Position numbers and translations under genes: made by a program. Below the pieces are notes generated by a model. It ran no database searches. It was given only the letters and a program-made list of their open reading frames with translations, and had not been told where the DNA came from. Of a stretch of DNA of 64,000 nucleotides, positions 16,607-24,691 are shown one piece after another; position 1 is the stretch's first letter; each line of letters begins with the position of its first letter. The stretch lies in NCBI RefSeq assembly GCF_014196515.1, contig NZ_JACIDV010000005.1, positions 306,560 to 370,559 of the forward strand. The letters are read 5' to 3'. The stretch is from Rhizobium skierniewicense (GTDB lineage Bacteria; Pseudomonadota; Alphaproteobacteria; Rhizobiales; Rhizobiaceae).

Positions 16607-17602
16607 ATGGCGAAAACAGTGGCGAAACTGCGAAGAGACACTCATACAGCCTATTCCGAAGCCGCATCGCTGCGGCTGCGGGCGGCGTGGCTCTATTATA
16701 ATCAGGGCATGACGCAGAAGGACGTGGCGGAAAAACTGGGTATCAGTCGCTCCACCGTCATCCGCCTTCTGGATGAGGCGATGAAGCGATCCGAGGTGCA
16801 GATCTGGATCAACGAGGGCATCGAGGACTACGTCGAACTCGCCATTAAGCTGGAGGCCGCTTACGGTCTGGACGAAGCGATCATCATTCCCTCCGCATCC
16901 TCGAAGGCCGAAGATATCGCCAAGGCTGTCGGACTGGCGCTGGGTCAATTTCTATCGGAGGCGGTTCCAGACAATGCCACGATCGGCGTGGGCTGGGGCC
17001 GCACCATGACGGCATCGCTCTCCAGCTTTCGCCCGCCGCGCCGGGAAAACTGCAAGGTGGTGTCGTTGCTGGGCGGTATCGTGGCGGTCCATCAGACCAA
17101 TCCGCTGGATTACACATGGCGGCTGGCCAGCGCACTGGGTGCTGAATGCTATATGTTCCTCGCACCGCTTCTGGTGGATTCCGAAGAAACACGCCGTTCC
17201 CTGATCGAGAAATGTGGGCTGAACACGCTGTTCGAACTGGCGGAAAATCTCGACCTCGCCATCGTCAGCTGCGGCGATATCGGTCCGCATTCCACATCGC
17301 TGTCGGAGGGCTTCATTTCCAAACAGACGCATGACGAACTGGTGGCAGCGGGCTGCGTCTGCGACACCATGTTCAATTTCATCGATGCGGAGGGACACTC
17401 GGTCGACCACCCCATCAACCAGCGCGCCATGGCCATCGGTCTCGACACGCTGAAGAAGGCCAAACACATAGTCCTGGCCTCAGGCGGCGCCCACCGCGCC
17501 ACCGCCATCCGCGCTACCATCCAACGCATCGGATGTAACACGCTGATTACCGATGAGGCCGCAGCGCGGGCGCTGCTGGAGCTGGGGGAAACGGCCCCGT
17601 AA
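16607..17602 (+). CDS. SorC-family sugar-binding transcriptional regulator
   Basis: A 331-residue regulator. The N-terminal helix-turn-helix is AAWLYYNQGMTQKDVAEKLG, then ISRSTVIRLLDEAMKRSEVQ. The C-terminal domain has the sugar-phosphate-binding fold of the SorC/DeoR type (IGVGWGRTMTA; VVSLLGGI; later LASGGAHRATAIRAT). Such proteins sense phosphorylated sugars and control sugar or polyol operons. Its neighbours are tal (divergent) and the unrelated toxin-antitoxin pair (convergent, seven bases away), so the target is unclear; tal is one candidate. Confidence 0.87.
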   Translation: MAKTVAKLRRDTHTAYSEAASLRLRAAWLYYNQGMTQKDVAEKLGISRSTVIRLLDEAMKRSEVQIWINEGIEDYVELAIKLEAAYGLDEAIIIPSASSKAEDIAKAVGLALGQFLSEAVPDNATIGVGWGRTMTASLSSFRPPRRENCKVVSLLGGIVAVHQTNPLDYTWRLASALGAECYMFLAPLLVDSEETRRSLIEKCGLNTLFELAENLDLAIVSCGDIGPHSTSLSEGFISKQTHDELVAAGCVCDTMFNFIDAEGHSVDHPINQRAMAIGLDTLKKAKHIVLASGGAHRATAIRATIQRIGCNTLITDEAAARALLELGETAP

Positions 17603-17608
17603 CCAATA

Positions 17609-17902
17609 TCAGTCAGAAAGAGCAGTGGGCCATTCGCGGGCGCCGTGTTGAACGAACAAGACCTGGATTTCATCGCTCGAAACGACATAGGCAACAATGT
17701 AGGGCGTGCCAGATATGACGAGTTCTCGCGTGCCATCAATGTCCCCCCGCCGTCCAATGAACGGGTTGGATGAGAGAAGGTCTCGTGTTGCCTTGTGGAT
17801 CAGGCGGACAATGCGGGCCGCCGCCCGAGGGTTCTGTTCGGCAATATAGTTGCCGATGGTGGCGAGTTCTCTCAGATATCGCTTCGTCCAAACAATGCGC
17901 AC
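17609..17902 (-). CDS. ParE/RelE-superfamily toxin
   Basis: A 97-residue toxin of the ParE type: WTKRYLRELATIGNYIAEQN, then NPRAAARIVRLIHKATRDLL, NPFIGRRGDIDGTRELVISG, TPYIVAYVVSSDEIQVLFVQHGAR in order. ParE toxins block DNA gyrase; other members of the fold cut mRNA. The antitoxin gene lies six bases upstream in the same direction, so the two form an operon with the usual antitoxin-first order. Confidence 0.88.
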   Translation of the reverse strand: MRIVWTKRYLRELATIGNYIAEQNPRAAARIVRLIHKATRDLLSSNPFIGRRGDIDGTRELVISGTPYIVAYVVSSDEIQVLFVQHGAREWPTALSD

Positions 17903-17908
17903 AACCGG

Positions 17909-18145
17909 TCAAGCCTGATCGTAACGGTTCAAAACCTCGGCAATATCCTCTTCGCTGGCGAAATTGCCTTTTGCAGCGTCGTCCAAACCCTCTTTCACGC
18001 CGGTGATCCACTGCTCCTGCCAAGCGATCGATCGGCCGTGGGCAAGAGCTTCCTCAACGATTTGGCTTCGCGTCAAACTGCTCTTGGCCGCAACCAGATC
18101 GATACGGCGGTCGATATCGTCGGAAAGTTGGATGGTGCTTTTCAT
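17909..18145 (-). CDS. ParD/CopG-type ribbon-helix-helix antitoxin
   Basis: A 78-residue protein beginning MKSTIQLSDDIDRRIDLVAA, then SSLTRSQIVEEALAHG: a ribbon-helix-helix DNA-binding head. The acidic C-terminal part (GVKEGLDDAAKGNFASEEDI) would wrap and neutralise the toxin. The head probably binds the 19-base palindrome located 25 bases upstream to repress the pair. Confidence 0.87.
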   Translation of the reverse strand: MKSTIQLSDDIDRRIDLVAAKSSLTRSQIVEEALAHGRSIAWQEQWITGVKEGLDDAAKGNFASEEDIAEVLNRYDQA

Positions 18146-18169
18146 ATGCTTTCCATGGTTTCATACGGC

Positions 18170-18188
18170 AGATGTGAGTTTCACATCT
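18170..18188. promoter_or_regulatory. Palindromic operator of the toxin-antitoxin pair
   Basis: AGATGTGA, three bases, TCACATCT: a perfect 8-base inverted repeat 25 bases before the antitoxin start, with further CACAT-type half-sites to the right (TCACATG near 18194). Ribbon-helix-helix antitoxins typically bind such sites. Confidence 0.65.
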
Positions 18189-18212
18189 CATATCACATGT
18201 GCCACAACTGGA

Positions 18213-19085
18213 TCAAACCTTACCCGTTTCCCAGCCCAGCATCGCCCGTTTGCGCGTCAGTCCCCAGTGGTAGCCGGTGAGCGCGCCACTTTTGCCGACG
18301 GCGCGGTGGCAGGGCACGACGAAGGAGATGGGGTTGGCGCCGATGGCGGCACCCACGGCGCGCGACGCTTTAGGCTGGCCGATGTCGTGGGCGACGTGGG
18401 AATAGGTCACGGCTTTTCCGAGCGGGATTTTCAGGAGGCTTTGCCAGACGCGGACCTGAAAATCCGTGCCGAGGAGGACCACGCGCAAGGGTTGTTCGCT
18501 CTTCCATTTATCGGCGTCGAAAATTCTGCAGGCATAAGATGCGGTTGCCGCACTGTCTTCGCTGTAGTGAGCGTTGGGCCAGCGGCGTGCCATATCCTCG
18601 AAGCACGCCGTCTCCTCTCCCGCATCGGCAAAGGCACAGCCCGCAAGACCCCGGTCGGTGATCATGATCAAGGCCAGACCAAAGGGCGATGGGTGAAAAC
18701 CGTAACGAATGGAGAGGCCCGAACCCTTGGCTTTCCACTCCCCCGGCGACATGGCTTCATGCGTCACGAAGAGATCATGCAGACGGCCCGGCCCGGACAT
18801 GCCGACTTCGATGGAAGCTTCCAGAAGCGGAAGGCTTTCGTCGCGCAGCAGACGCTTGGCGTGATCGAGCGTGACGGCCTGAAGAAAGGCTTTTGGCGAC
18901 AGACCGGCCCAGCGGGTGAAGGTTTTCTGCAATTGCGTGGGTGACTGCGAAAGCCTGGCGGCAATGGTTTCGAGCGACGGCTGATCGCGGTAGTCCACCG
19001 TCAGGACTTCAATGACCTGCCGGACGGTTTCGTAATCAGAACCGACCGGGGTGATGTCTTCCTTTAAGGTGATACTGGCATTCAT
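18213..19085 (-). CDS. AraC domain fused to O6-methylguanine-DNA methyltransferase (Ada-like, lacks N-terminal zinc domain)
   Basis: A 290-residue protein. Residues about 15-110 are an AraC-type helix-turn-helix region (YRDQPSLETIAARLSQSPTQ, FTRWAGLSPKAFLQAVTLDH). From about 190 on it is a suicidal alkyl-DNA methyltransferase with the acceptor cysteine in FVVPCHRAVG and VGAAIGANP before it. It would remove methyl from O6-methylguanine and perhaps regulate repair genes. The Ada N-terminal domain with the four-Cys zinc site that repairs phosphotriesters and switches on transcription is absent, so how it senses damage is open. It is a single gene, reading away from the DUF2244 gene by 71 bases. 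Confidence 0.88.
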   Translation of the reverse strand: MNASITLKEDITPVGSDYETVRQVIEVLTVDYRDQPSLETIAARLSQSPTQLQKTFTRWAGLSPKAFLQAVTLDHAKRLLRDESLPLLEASIEVGMSGPGRLHDLFVTHEAMSPGEWKAKGSGLSIRYGFHPSPFGLALIMITDRGLAGCAFADAGEETACFEDMARRWPNAHYSEDSAATASYACRIFDADKWKSEQPLRVVLLGTDFQVRVWQSLLKIPLGKAVTYSHVAHDIGQPKASRAVGAAIGANPISFVVPCHRAVGKSGALTGYHWGLTRKRAMLGWETGKV

Positions 19086-19156
19086 GGTGTGTCTCCTTGC
19101 AACGCCGACACAAACACGATGCGCCCCCTGTCTCCACCCGTTTCTTGCGCTCTCAC

Positions 19157-19639
19157 CTAGATTCGAAGCCGCACCGTGGCCAAAGCACCGCGAAAGGCCT
19201 TCGCGAAGCTTTCGCGGTCATCCGGATTGAGGAACGAGCCGATATCCGTCATCCGCCCCTCCCCCGAAACATGCATCGAGAGAATGCCGATCTCATCGTG
19301 ACGTTTGACGAAAAAGCGCGCCCAGAACGGGTTGAACCGATGCTCGACCATGCGGCCTGTTGGTGAGAATTTTCGGATGGAAAGGCTGGTGCGCGATACG
19401 ATGACCTCCTCACGGGCTTTTGCAGCACGGTAATTCACCCGGAAAGCGACGTAGAGCAGCAGAAAATCAACGCCCAGGAAAAGACCGATGGGCCACGCGC
19501 CGGTGACCATGAAGAACACGCCATAGAGAAGGCAGACGGCACCGGTGAGCGCTAGGAGAACGCGAAACCCCTTGCGTCCGAGGGAGCGATAGGGAACAAG
19601 TTCCGCTGCAAAAACCGGCTGCTCATTAAGGCTGTCCAC
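19157..19639 (-). CDS. DUF2244 membrane protein
   Basis: A 160-residue protein with two adjacent membrane helices at about 25-65 (FRVLLALTGAVCLLYGVFFM, then WPIGLFLGVDFLLLYVAFRV) and a C-terminal soluble part (RMVEHRFNPFWARFFV). This is the DUF2244 pattern of alphaproteobacteria; its role is unknown. The start is divergent from nth with 55 bases between. Confidence 0.8.
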   Translation of the reverse strand: MDSLNEQPVFAAELVPYRSLGRKGFRVLLALTGAVCLLYGVFFMVTGAWPIGLFLGVDFLLLYVAFRVNYRAAKAREEVIVSRTSLSIRKFSPTGRMVEHRFNPFWARFFVKRHDEIGILSMHVSGEGRMTDIGSFLNPDDRESFAKAFRGALATVRLRI

Positions 19640-19694
19640 CGTGTCGTCCTCGTCCAGTGCTTCACCAAAGCTGGCGTCAGATTATAGTAAGACC

Positions 19695-20465
19695 ATGACA
19701 ATTGCCAAGAAACGATCCAGCGCTCAAACGCTGAAAAAGTCAAATGCGACGACACGTCGCAAGACGGTGCGTGTCCGGACGGTCTACTCCAAGGACGAAC
19801 TCAAGGAAATATTCCGGCGTTTCTCCATACAGCGGCCGGAGCCGAAGGGTGAACTGGAACATTCCAATCCGTTTACGCTGGTGGTGGCCGTGGCCCTTTC
19901 GGCGCAGGCAACCGATGTGGGCGTGAACCGGGCGACGCGCGGCCTGTTTGCGGTGGCTGATACGCCGGAAAAGATGCTGGAACTGGGTGAAGAACGCCTG
20001 ATCGGCTACATCAAGACCATCGGCCTCTACCGTAACAAGGCCAAGAACGTCATTGCCCTATCCCAGATGCTGATCGACACTTTTGGCGGCGAGGTTCCGC
20101 GCACGCGCGAAGAGCTGGTGATGCTGCCGGGCGTGGGCCGCAAGACCGCCAATGTGGTGATGTCCATGGCCTTCGGCGTTCCGACGCTGGCGGTCGATAC
20201 CCATGTGTTCCGCATCGCCAACCGGCTGCGCATGGCACCGGGGAAAACCCCGGATGAGGTGGAAGAGCGGCTGGTGAAGATCATTCCCGACGAGTATCTT
20301 TTCCATGCACATCATTGGTTGATCCTGCATGGGCGTTACTGTTGCAAGGCGCGCAAACCCGAATGCGAGCGCTGCGTGATCGCCGATATCTGCAAATCGC
20401 CGGAAAAGACCTGCGATATTCCAGCACCTCTGGTGGAGCTACCGGCCCAGTTTCTGGCTGAATGA
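19695..20465 (+). CDS. nth: Endonuclease III
   Basis: A DNA glycosylase/AP lyase of 256 residues that removes oxidised pyrimidines. The helix-hairpin-helix with catalytic Lys is LPGVGRKTANVVMSMAFGVP, the catalytic Asp is in LAVDTHVFRIANR, and the C-terminal iron-sulfur motif is C-x6-C-x2-C-x5-C (CCKARKPECERCVIADIC). The ATG at 19695 (MTIAKKRSS) is preferred to upstream starts. Its 3' end overlaps the convergent CysZ-like gene by 27 bases. Confidence 0.94.
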   Translation: MTIAKKRSSAQTLKKSNATTRRKTVRVRTVYSKDELKEIFRRFSIQRPEPKGELEHSNPFTLVVAVALSAQATDVGVNRATRGLFAVADTPEKMLELGEERLIGYIKTIGLYRNKAKNVIALSQMLIDTFGGEVPRTREELVMLPGVGRKTANVVMSMAFGVPTLAVDTHVFRIANRLRMAPGKTPDEVEERLVKIIPDEYLFHAHHWLILHGRYCCKARKPECERCVIADICKSPEKTCDIPAPLVELPAQFLAE

Positions 20466-21164
20466 CGGGTCGCGCCGACTGATCGCTTTGTGCAGATGTA
20501 CCATGAAGGATGCGGCAAACAGCGGGGTCAGGAGGTTGAGGAAGGGGATGGCGAGAAACGCCGCGATCAACAGACCGGCCATGAACACCGTCGTTCCGTG
20601 CTTGGCACGAAAAGCGCGCGCGTCGGCAGGGGTGCGGAACCGCATGGCCGCAAACTCGAAGAATTCCCGGCCCAGCAGATAGCCGTTGACCAGAAAAAAC
20701 GCGATGAGATTGATGCCGGGAACGAGAAGCAACAGGAGCGCGACACCGTTGCCGAGGATCACCACGCCGAAGAATTTGAGCGAGGAGGGAATGGCCTCGC
20801 TCAGCGGCATGGCCGTACCCGGGGAATCGTTGGGATAGTCCTTCTTTTCGATGACGTCGGCGACATCATCCAGGAACAGGCTGGCGATGATGGCCGTGAC
20901 CGGAGAGATCAAAAGGGCCAGCGCCAGTGCCAATCCGATGCCTGCAAGGATGGCAAAGATGAAGCTCATCCAGCCGGCCCATTCCGGCATGCCGGGCACG
21001 AGCGAATCAATCCACGGCAATGCAAGCCAGATAAAAACGCTCCGAATGGCGAACCAGAGGCCTACAAGCACCAAAATTGTCAGTCCGAGCGACTTCCAGA
21101 ACACGGCGCGTGTTTCGGAGGCAAAAAGGTTGCCGAAAGCATCTCTCGCAGCGCTAAAAATCAT
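20439..21164 (-). CDS. CysZ/EI24-family membrane protein
   Basis: A 241-residue protein with about five or six hydrophobic segments (LGLTILVLVGLWFAIRSVFI; FIFAILAGIGLALALALLIS; LLLVPGINLIAFFLVNGYLL; GLLIAAFLAIPFLNLLTPLF). The PGINLIAFFLVNGYLLGREF segment resembles the EI24/CysZ family, whose E. coli member imports sulfate. A role in sulfate uptake is possible, since sbp-cysTWA is in the same window, but the family is broader than that. The ATG at 21164 has an excellent ribosome site (GGAGG). The gene ends inside nth on the other strand. Confidence 0.75.
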   Translation of the reverse strand: MIFSAARDAFGNLFASETRAVFWKSLGLTILVLVGLWFAIRSVFIWLALPWIDSLVPGMPEWAGWMSFIFAILAGIGLALALALLISPVTAIIASLFLDDVADVIEKKDYPNDSPGTAMPLSEAIPSSLKFFGVVILGNGVALLLLLVPGINLIAFFLVNGYLLGREFFEFAAMRFRTPADARAFRAKHGTTVFMAGLLIAAFLAIPFLNLLTPLFAASFMVHLHKAISRRDPSFSQKLGR

Positions 21165-21483
21165 TATTTTGCCTCCATTTAGGCGGATTTTTTGTCGATG
21201 GATAACCATTCGCCAGTGCGTGGCAAATAGGGCGTTTTACGACCCTTCACAAGAAACGCTTCCCGTTAAATACAAGAAAAAAACACAACCCACTATTTTG
21301 CGCTTGAAGAAAAGCAACTACTAAACTATAAAAACAAACAGGCAAAAAATCGTATATTCTTACGGAAGTGGGGATCAGTGGGGTAACGATTGGCCTTTTT
21401 TTACAACCTAGTCGACACGATTGGCGGCGAGATAACTCGCTAGATCACCATCGTCCGCTAAAGACAAGAAAAACGAGGCGTCG
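21165..21483. other. AT-rich intergenic region between divergent genes
   Basis: 319 bases without a credible gene, clearly richer in A/T than the rest of the window (for example runs of A around 21281 and 21325-21350). It must hold the divergent promoters of the CysZ-like gene and the RpiR regulator. No distinct palindrome or riboswitch was seen. Confidence 0.6.
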
Positions 21484-22305
21484 TTGGAAAAATTGCTGAT
21501 TGATCTCACCCGTTCGCTGAAAACCGGAACGCCGTCGGAACGACGGATTGCGAAGTACCTCATCGAACATCTGGCAGAATTGCCGTTTGAAACAGCGGCG
21601 ACGCTGGCTGAAAAACTCAACCTCAGTCCCATGACTGTCGGGCGGTTCCTACGCTCGCTTGGCTACCGTCAACTGAGTGACATTCGCGAGCATCTTCGCG
21701 AAGAGCCACGCGTGGCGGAACCGGCACCTGCGGCCAAGCAGGACGTGGCGCAGACGCCGTTGTCCTCGCTCATGCTACAACAGATTCAGGCCGTGCAAGC
21801 CGTGTACGATCTGGCCGGGCAGTCGGTCTGGAAGACGGCTCTGGGCGCCATCGCCGAAAGCAGACAGGTGTTCATCGCCTCCTCCGCAGAAAGCTTTGGG
21901 ATTTGCCGGTATTTTTACACCAAGCTGTTGGAATGTCGCGAGCATGTTCACTACCTGCAACGCGATGGCGCCACCTACATCGCCCTGATGGACGAGCCTA
22001 CCGATGGTACGCTGCTGATTCTGATGGATTGCGGTGGCGATCTGGCCGGATTGCAGCGTCTGGCGAAAATGGCAACAAGGGCCGGTTACAAGACAGTGCT
22101 GATCACGACCCGCTTTTACGAGTGGGGCCCTGACAGCGCCGACATCTGCCTGACGATCCCGCTCAGCCAGAACGGTGGACACAGCATGCTGCAATTGGTG
22201 GCTATCACCGAATTCATGCTGCATTCCATGCCGCAGAGGACAGAAACGGGCCGCAAGGACCGGTATCGTCGTATCGGCGACATGCAGCGTGTTTTGCACG
22301 GCTAA
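21484..22305 (+). CDS. MurR/RpiR-family transcriptional regulator
   Basis: A 273-residue regulator. The N-terminal helix-turn-helix is SERRIAKYLIEHLAELPFET, AATLAEKLNLSPMTVGRFLR, SLGYRQLSDIRE. The C-terminal SIS domain binds phosphosugars (FIASSAESFGICRYFYTKLL; TLLILMDCGGDLAGLQRLAK). The start is a TTG with GAGG five bases upstream; no nearby ATG fits. It is convergent with the polyol operon, so it may sense a sugar phosphate from that pathway, but this is inference. Confidence 0.82.
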   Translation: MEKLLIDLTRSLKTGTPSERRIAKYLIEHLAELPFETAATLAEKLNLSPMTVGRFLRSLGYRQLSDIREHLREEPRVAEPAPAAKQDVAQTPLSSLMLQQIQAVQAVYDLAGQSVWKTALGAIAESRQVFIASSAESFGICRYFYTKLLECREHVHYLQRDGATYIALMDEPTDGTLLILMDCGGDLAGLQRLAKMATRAGYKTVLITTRFYEWGPDSADICLTIPLSQNGGHSMLQLVAITEFMLHSMPQRTETGRKDRYRRIGDMQRVLHG

Positions 22306-22323
22306 GACGCCAAAACCACAATC

Positions 22324-22347
22324 TCACCCCGCATTCGTGCGGGGTGA
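22324..22347. repeat. Short hairpin with TTCG loop between convergent genes
   Basis: TCACCCCGCA/TGCGGGGTGA, a perfect ten-base stem closed by the very stable loop TTCG. No T-run follows. It may act as a bidirectional transcript end or belong to a small repeat family. Confidence 0.6.
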
Positions 22348-22353
22348 CGAAAG

Positions 22354-23928
22354 TCAAAGCCGTTCCAGCTCCTCGCGGTGGCGGTACATGGCCAGAAACC
22401 GACGATAGTCACTCTCGTAACGCTCCATAGCCTGCCCGCTGCCGCGTCTCTCCTCCCCACCGGAATACATGGCCGCACCAGCAGCCGCCAATCCCTTGTG
22501 GACGCCACCCGCAGACGCAGCATTCATGGCTGTACCCAGCAGCACCGCATCCGCCGTGGCGGGAACGACGATGCGCTTGCCCGTGACATCGGCGTAGAGC
22601 TCCATCAGGAGTGGGTTGTGCACATGGCCGCCGGTGACGTGTAGCGTTTCTACCGCATAACCGAACCCTTCCATCGCATCCAGCACATGCCGCGCGCCGA
22701 GCGCAATGGAAACCGCCGTTCGCCAATAGAGGCGGCACAAGCTATCGAAGGACGTATCGAGCGTCAGCCCGCTGATGACGCCACGCGCATGCGGATCTGC
22801 CAGCGGCGAACGGTTGCCATGGAAATCCGGCAGGACGTACAGGTGATCGGCAAAGCCCTCCCCTTCAATGCGACGCAAATCCAGCACCCGTTCCACAATG
22901 CGGGCGTGGAGTGCCGAGGTCGGCTCGCCACCTGCGGCATGCATGCGCACGACGTGGTCTAAAAGCGCGCCGGTGGCCGATTGTCCACCCTCCACCAGCC
23001 AGTGGCCGGGCAGGATCGCTTCCCAGTACGGACCCCAGAGGCTGTGTCCGGGCATGCGTTTCGGTGTCAGCGTGACAAGGCAGCTGGAGGTGCCGGCAAT
23101 CAGCGCGACATTGCTGCCGACATCCGATTGCAGACTACCGCCGAGCGCTCCGAGTGCGCCCGCATAGGCATCGATCATGCCTGCTGCAACTTCGCAGCCC
23201 GTATCCAGCCCAAGCTCGTCCGCTGCTTGCTGCGAGAGCGTGCCGACGCTTTGGCCGGGGGCGACAGCCTGAGTGGGAAGGTTGCCACGTTGCAGGAGAT
23301 CGCCAAGGCCTGCCATTTCGAGATAATCCTGGCTCCACCCCTGCCTCTCATGGCCTAAAAAATTCCACTTGGCCGTCAGCGTGCAATTGGAACGCTTGGC
23401 GCTGCCGCTGGCTTTCCAGGTCAGGAAGTCGGCGAGATCGAAGAAATATCCGGCTTTTGTCCAACTATCCGGCAGATGTTTTTTCAGCCACATCAGCTTG
23501 GGCATCTCCATCTCCGGAGACATCGAGCCGCCTGCATAATCCAGCACGGGATGACGCGACATGCTCAGAAAGTCAGCTTCGGCGATGGCTCGGTGGTCCA
23601 GCCAGACGATGGTGTCGAAGCGGTCTTCGCCGGACGTTGACACCGTGACCTGCTCGCCCTGCGGCCCGCGCACGACCAGCGAACAGGTGGCATCGAAACC
23701 GATGGCCGCAACCGAGGATGCCGGGATATCGGCATCGGCCATAGCCTGGCGCACGGCGATACAAACGGCATTCCAGATATCGGCTGAATCATGCTCGGCG
23801 TGGTTTTCCCTTGGCCTTTGCATGATGATGGGATGGGTTGCGCGTGCAATCAGCCTACCCTTTGCATCGAAAACGCCAGCGCGAGCGCTGCCCGTGCCGA
23901 CATCGACAGCAACAAGATATTGACGCAT
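22354..23928 (-). CDS. FGGY-family pentulose kinase (ribulokinase-like)
   Basis: A 524-residue carbohydrate kinase that phosphorylates a keto-sugar with ATP. It starts VAVDVGTGSARAGVFDAKGR, the ATP-phosphate loop, and has the DATCSLVV and WLDHRA segments of the pentulose-kinase branch; the catalytic Asp is in GMIDAYAGALG. It is the last gene of the polyol operon. D-ribulose or D-xylulose formed by MtlK from ribitol- or arabitol-type substrates would be its substrate; fructose from mannitol or sorbitol would need another kinase. The precise sugar cannot be set. Confidence 0.85.
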   Translation of the reverse strand: MRQYLVAVDVGTGSARAGVFDAKGRLIARATHPIIMQRPRENHAEHDSADIWNAVCIAVRQAMADADIPASSVAAIGFDATCSLVVRGPQGEQVTVSTSGEDRFDTIVWLDHRAIAEADFLSMSRHPVLDYAGGSMSPEMEMPKLMWLKKHLPDSWTKAGYFFDLADFLTWKASGSAKRSNCTLTAKWNFLGHERQGWSQDYLEMAGLGDLLQRGNLPTQAVAPGQSVGTLSQQAADELGLDTGCEVAAGMIDAYAGALGALGGSLQSDVGSNVALIAGTSSCLVTLTPKRMPGHSLWGPYWEAILPGHWLVEGGQSATGALLDHVVRMHAAGGEPTSALHARIVERVLDLRRIEGEGFADHLYVLPDFHGNRSPLADPHARGVISGLTLDTSFDSLCRLYWRTAVSIALGARHVLDAMEGFGYAVETLHVTGGHVHNPLLMELYADVTGKRIVVPATADAVLLGTAMNAASAGGVHKGLAAAGAAMYSGGEERRGSGQAMERYESDYRRFLAMYRHREELERL

Positions 23929-23991
23929 CAGGCTAAATTCCCATTCCTCAATCGCGACCAGACCGCATCGCTGCAGACGGCACCGGCAGCG

Positions 23992-24675
23992 TTAAACCCG
24001 CGCAGTTTGGTCCGCCACAAGTTGGACCAAATCCGGCATGGCGTCAAACACCAGATCGGGCTCCAGACTGGCAATATGCTCCCGAAATGCTGGGAAACGG
24101 GCGTGTGAACCGCCGGTGAACGCAAAAACGCGCATTCCCGCAGCTTTCGCCGCAGCTATGCCGGCAGGGCTGTCTTCGATGACGATGCAGTCGCCTGGCT
24201 CCATCTGCATCTCGTTGGCAGCATGCAGGAAGAGATCGGGCGCTGGCTTGCCGTTCTTGACCATGGTGGCGCTGAAAATATGCGGCTCCAGTTTATCCAG
24301 CAGACCTGTCAGCCCGAGTGAATAACGGATGCGCTCCGGCTGACTGGAAGAGGCGACGCAGCGCGGAACCGACAGGCGGTCCAGCGTCTCGGCCATGCCA
24401 TCGATGGCCTTCAGCTCATCACGAAAGCGCTGAAACAACTCGGCGCGCATATGTTCCAGAAAGTCGATGTCGGTTTCGACGCCGTATTCGTCCCAAAGCG
24501 TCGCCGTCATACTGGCGACGCTGCGGCCGAGGAAGCGCTGATAGGCGTCCTCTTCGCTGATCTGGACGCCCTGATGGGCGACCATATCGATGAGGACAGC
24601 AATCGAAACCGGTTCGCTATCCACGAGAACGCCATCGCAATCAAAGATCAGCAGAGGCGCGTTCCCGGTTTGCAT
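23992..24675 (-). CDS. HAD-family sugar phosphatase / beta-phosphoglucomutase-like
   Basis: A 227-residue haloacid dehalogenase-like hydrolase. Motif I is LLIFDCDGVLVDSEPV with nucleophile Asp and acid/base Asp two residues on; motif II SSSQPER; motif III Lys in KNGKPAPDLFLHAANEMQME; motif IV IEDSPAGIAAAKAAG. The helical cap follows motif I. It sits between mtlK and the kinase, 16 bases after mtlK, so it probably removes phosphate from a sugar or polyol phosphate side product. The start at 24675 (MQTGN) is preferred over 24726. Confidence 0.85.
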   Translation of the reverse strand: MQTGNAPLLIFDCDGVLVDSEPVSIAVLIDMVAHQGVQISEEDAYQRFLGRSVASMTATLWDEYGVETDIDFLEHMRAELFQRFRDELKAIDGMAETLDRLSVPRCVASSSQPERIRYSLGLTGLLDKLEPHIFSATMVKNGKPAPDLFLHAANEMQMEPGDCIVIEDSPAGIAAAKAAGMRVFAFTGGSHARFPAFREHIASLEPDLVFDAMPDLVQLVADQTARV

Positions 24676-24691
24676 GGCACATCTCTTTTCG

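Noticed and set aside
22324..22347. Strong intrinsic terminator after the RpiR gene
   Set aside because: The hairpin is strong but has no T-run on either strand, so it is listed as a repeat or possible transcript end rather than a terminator.
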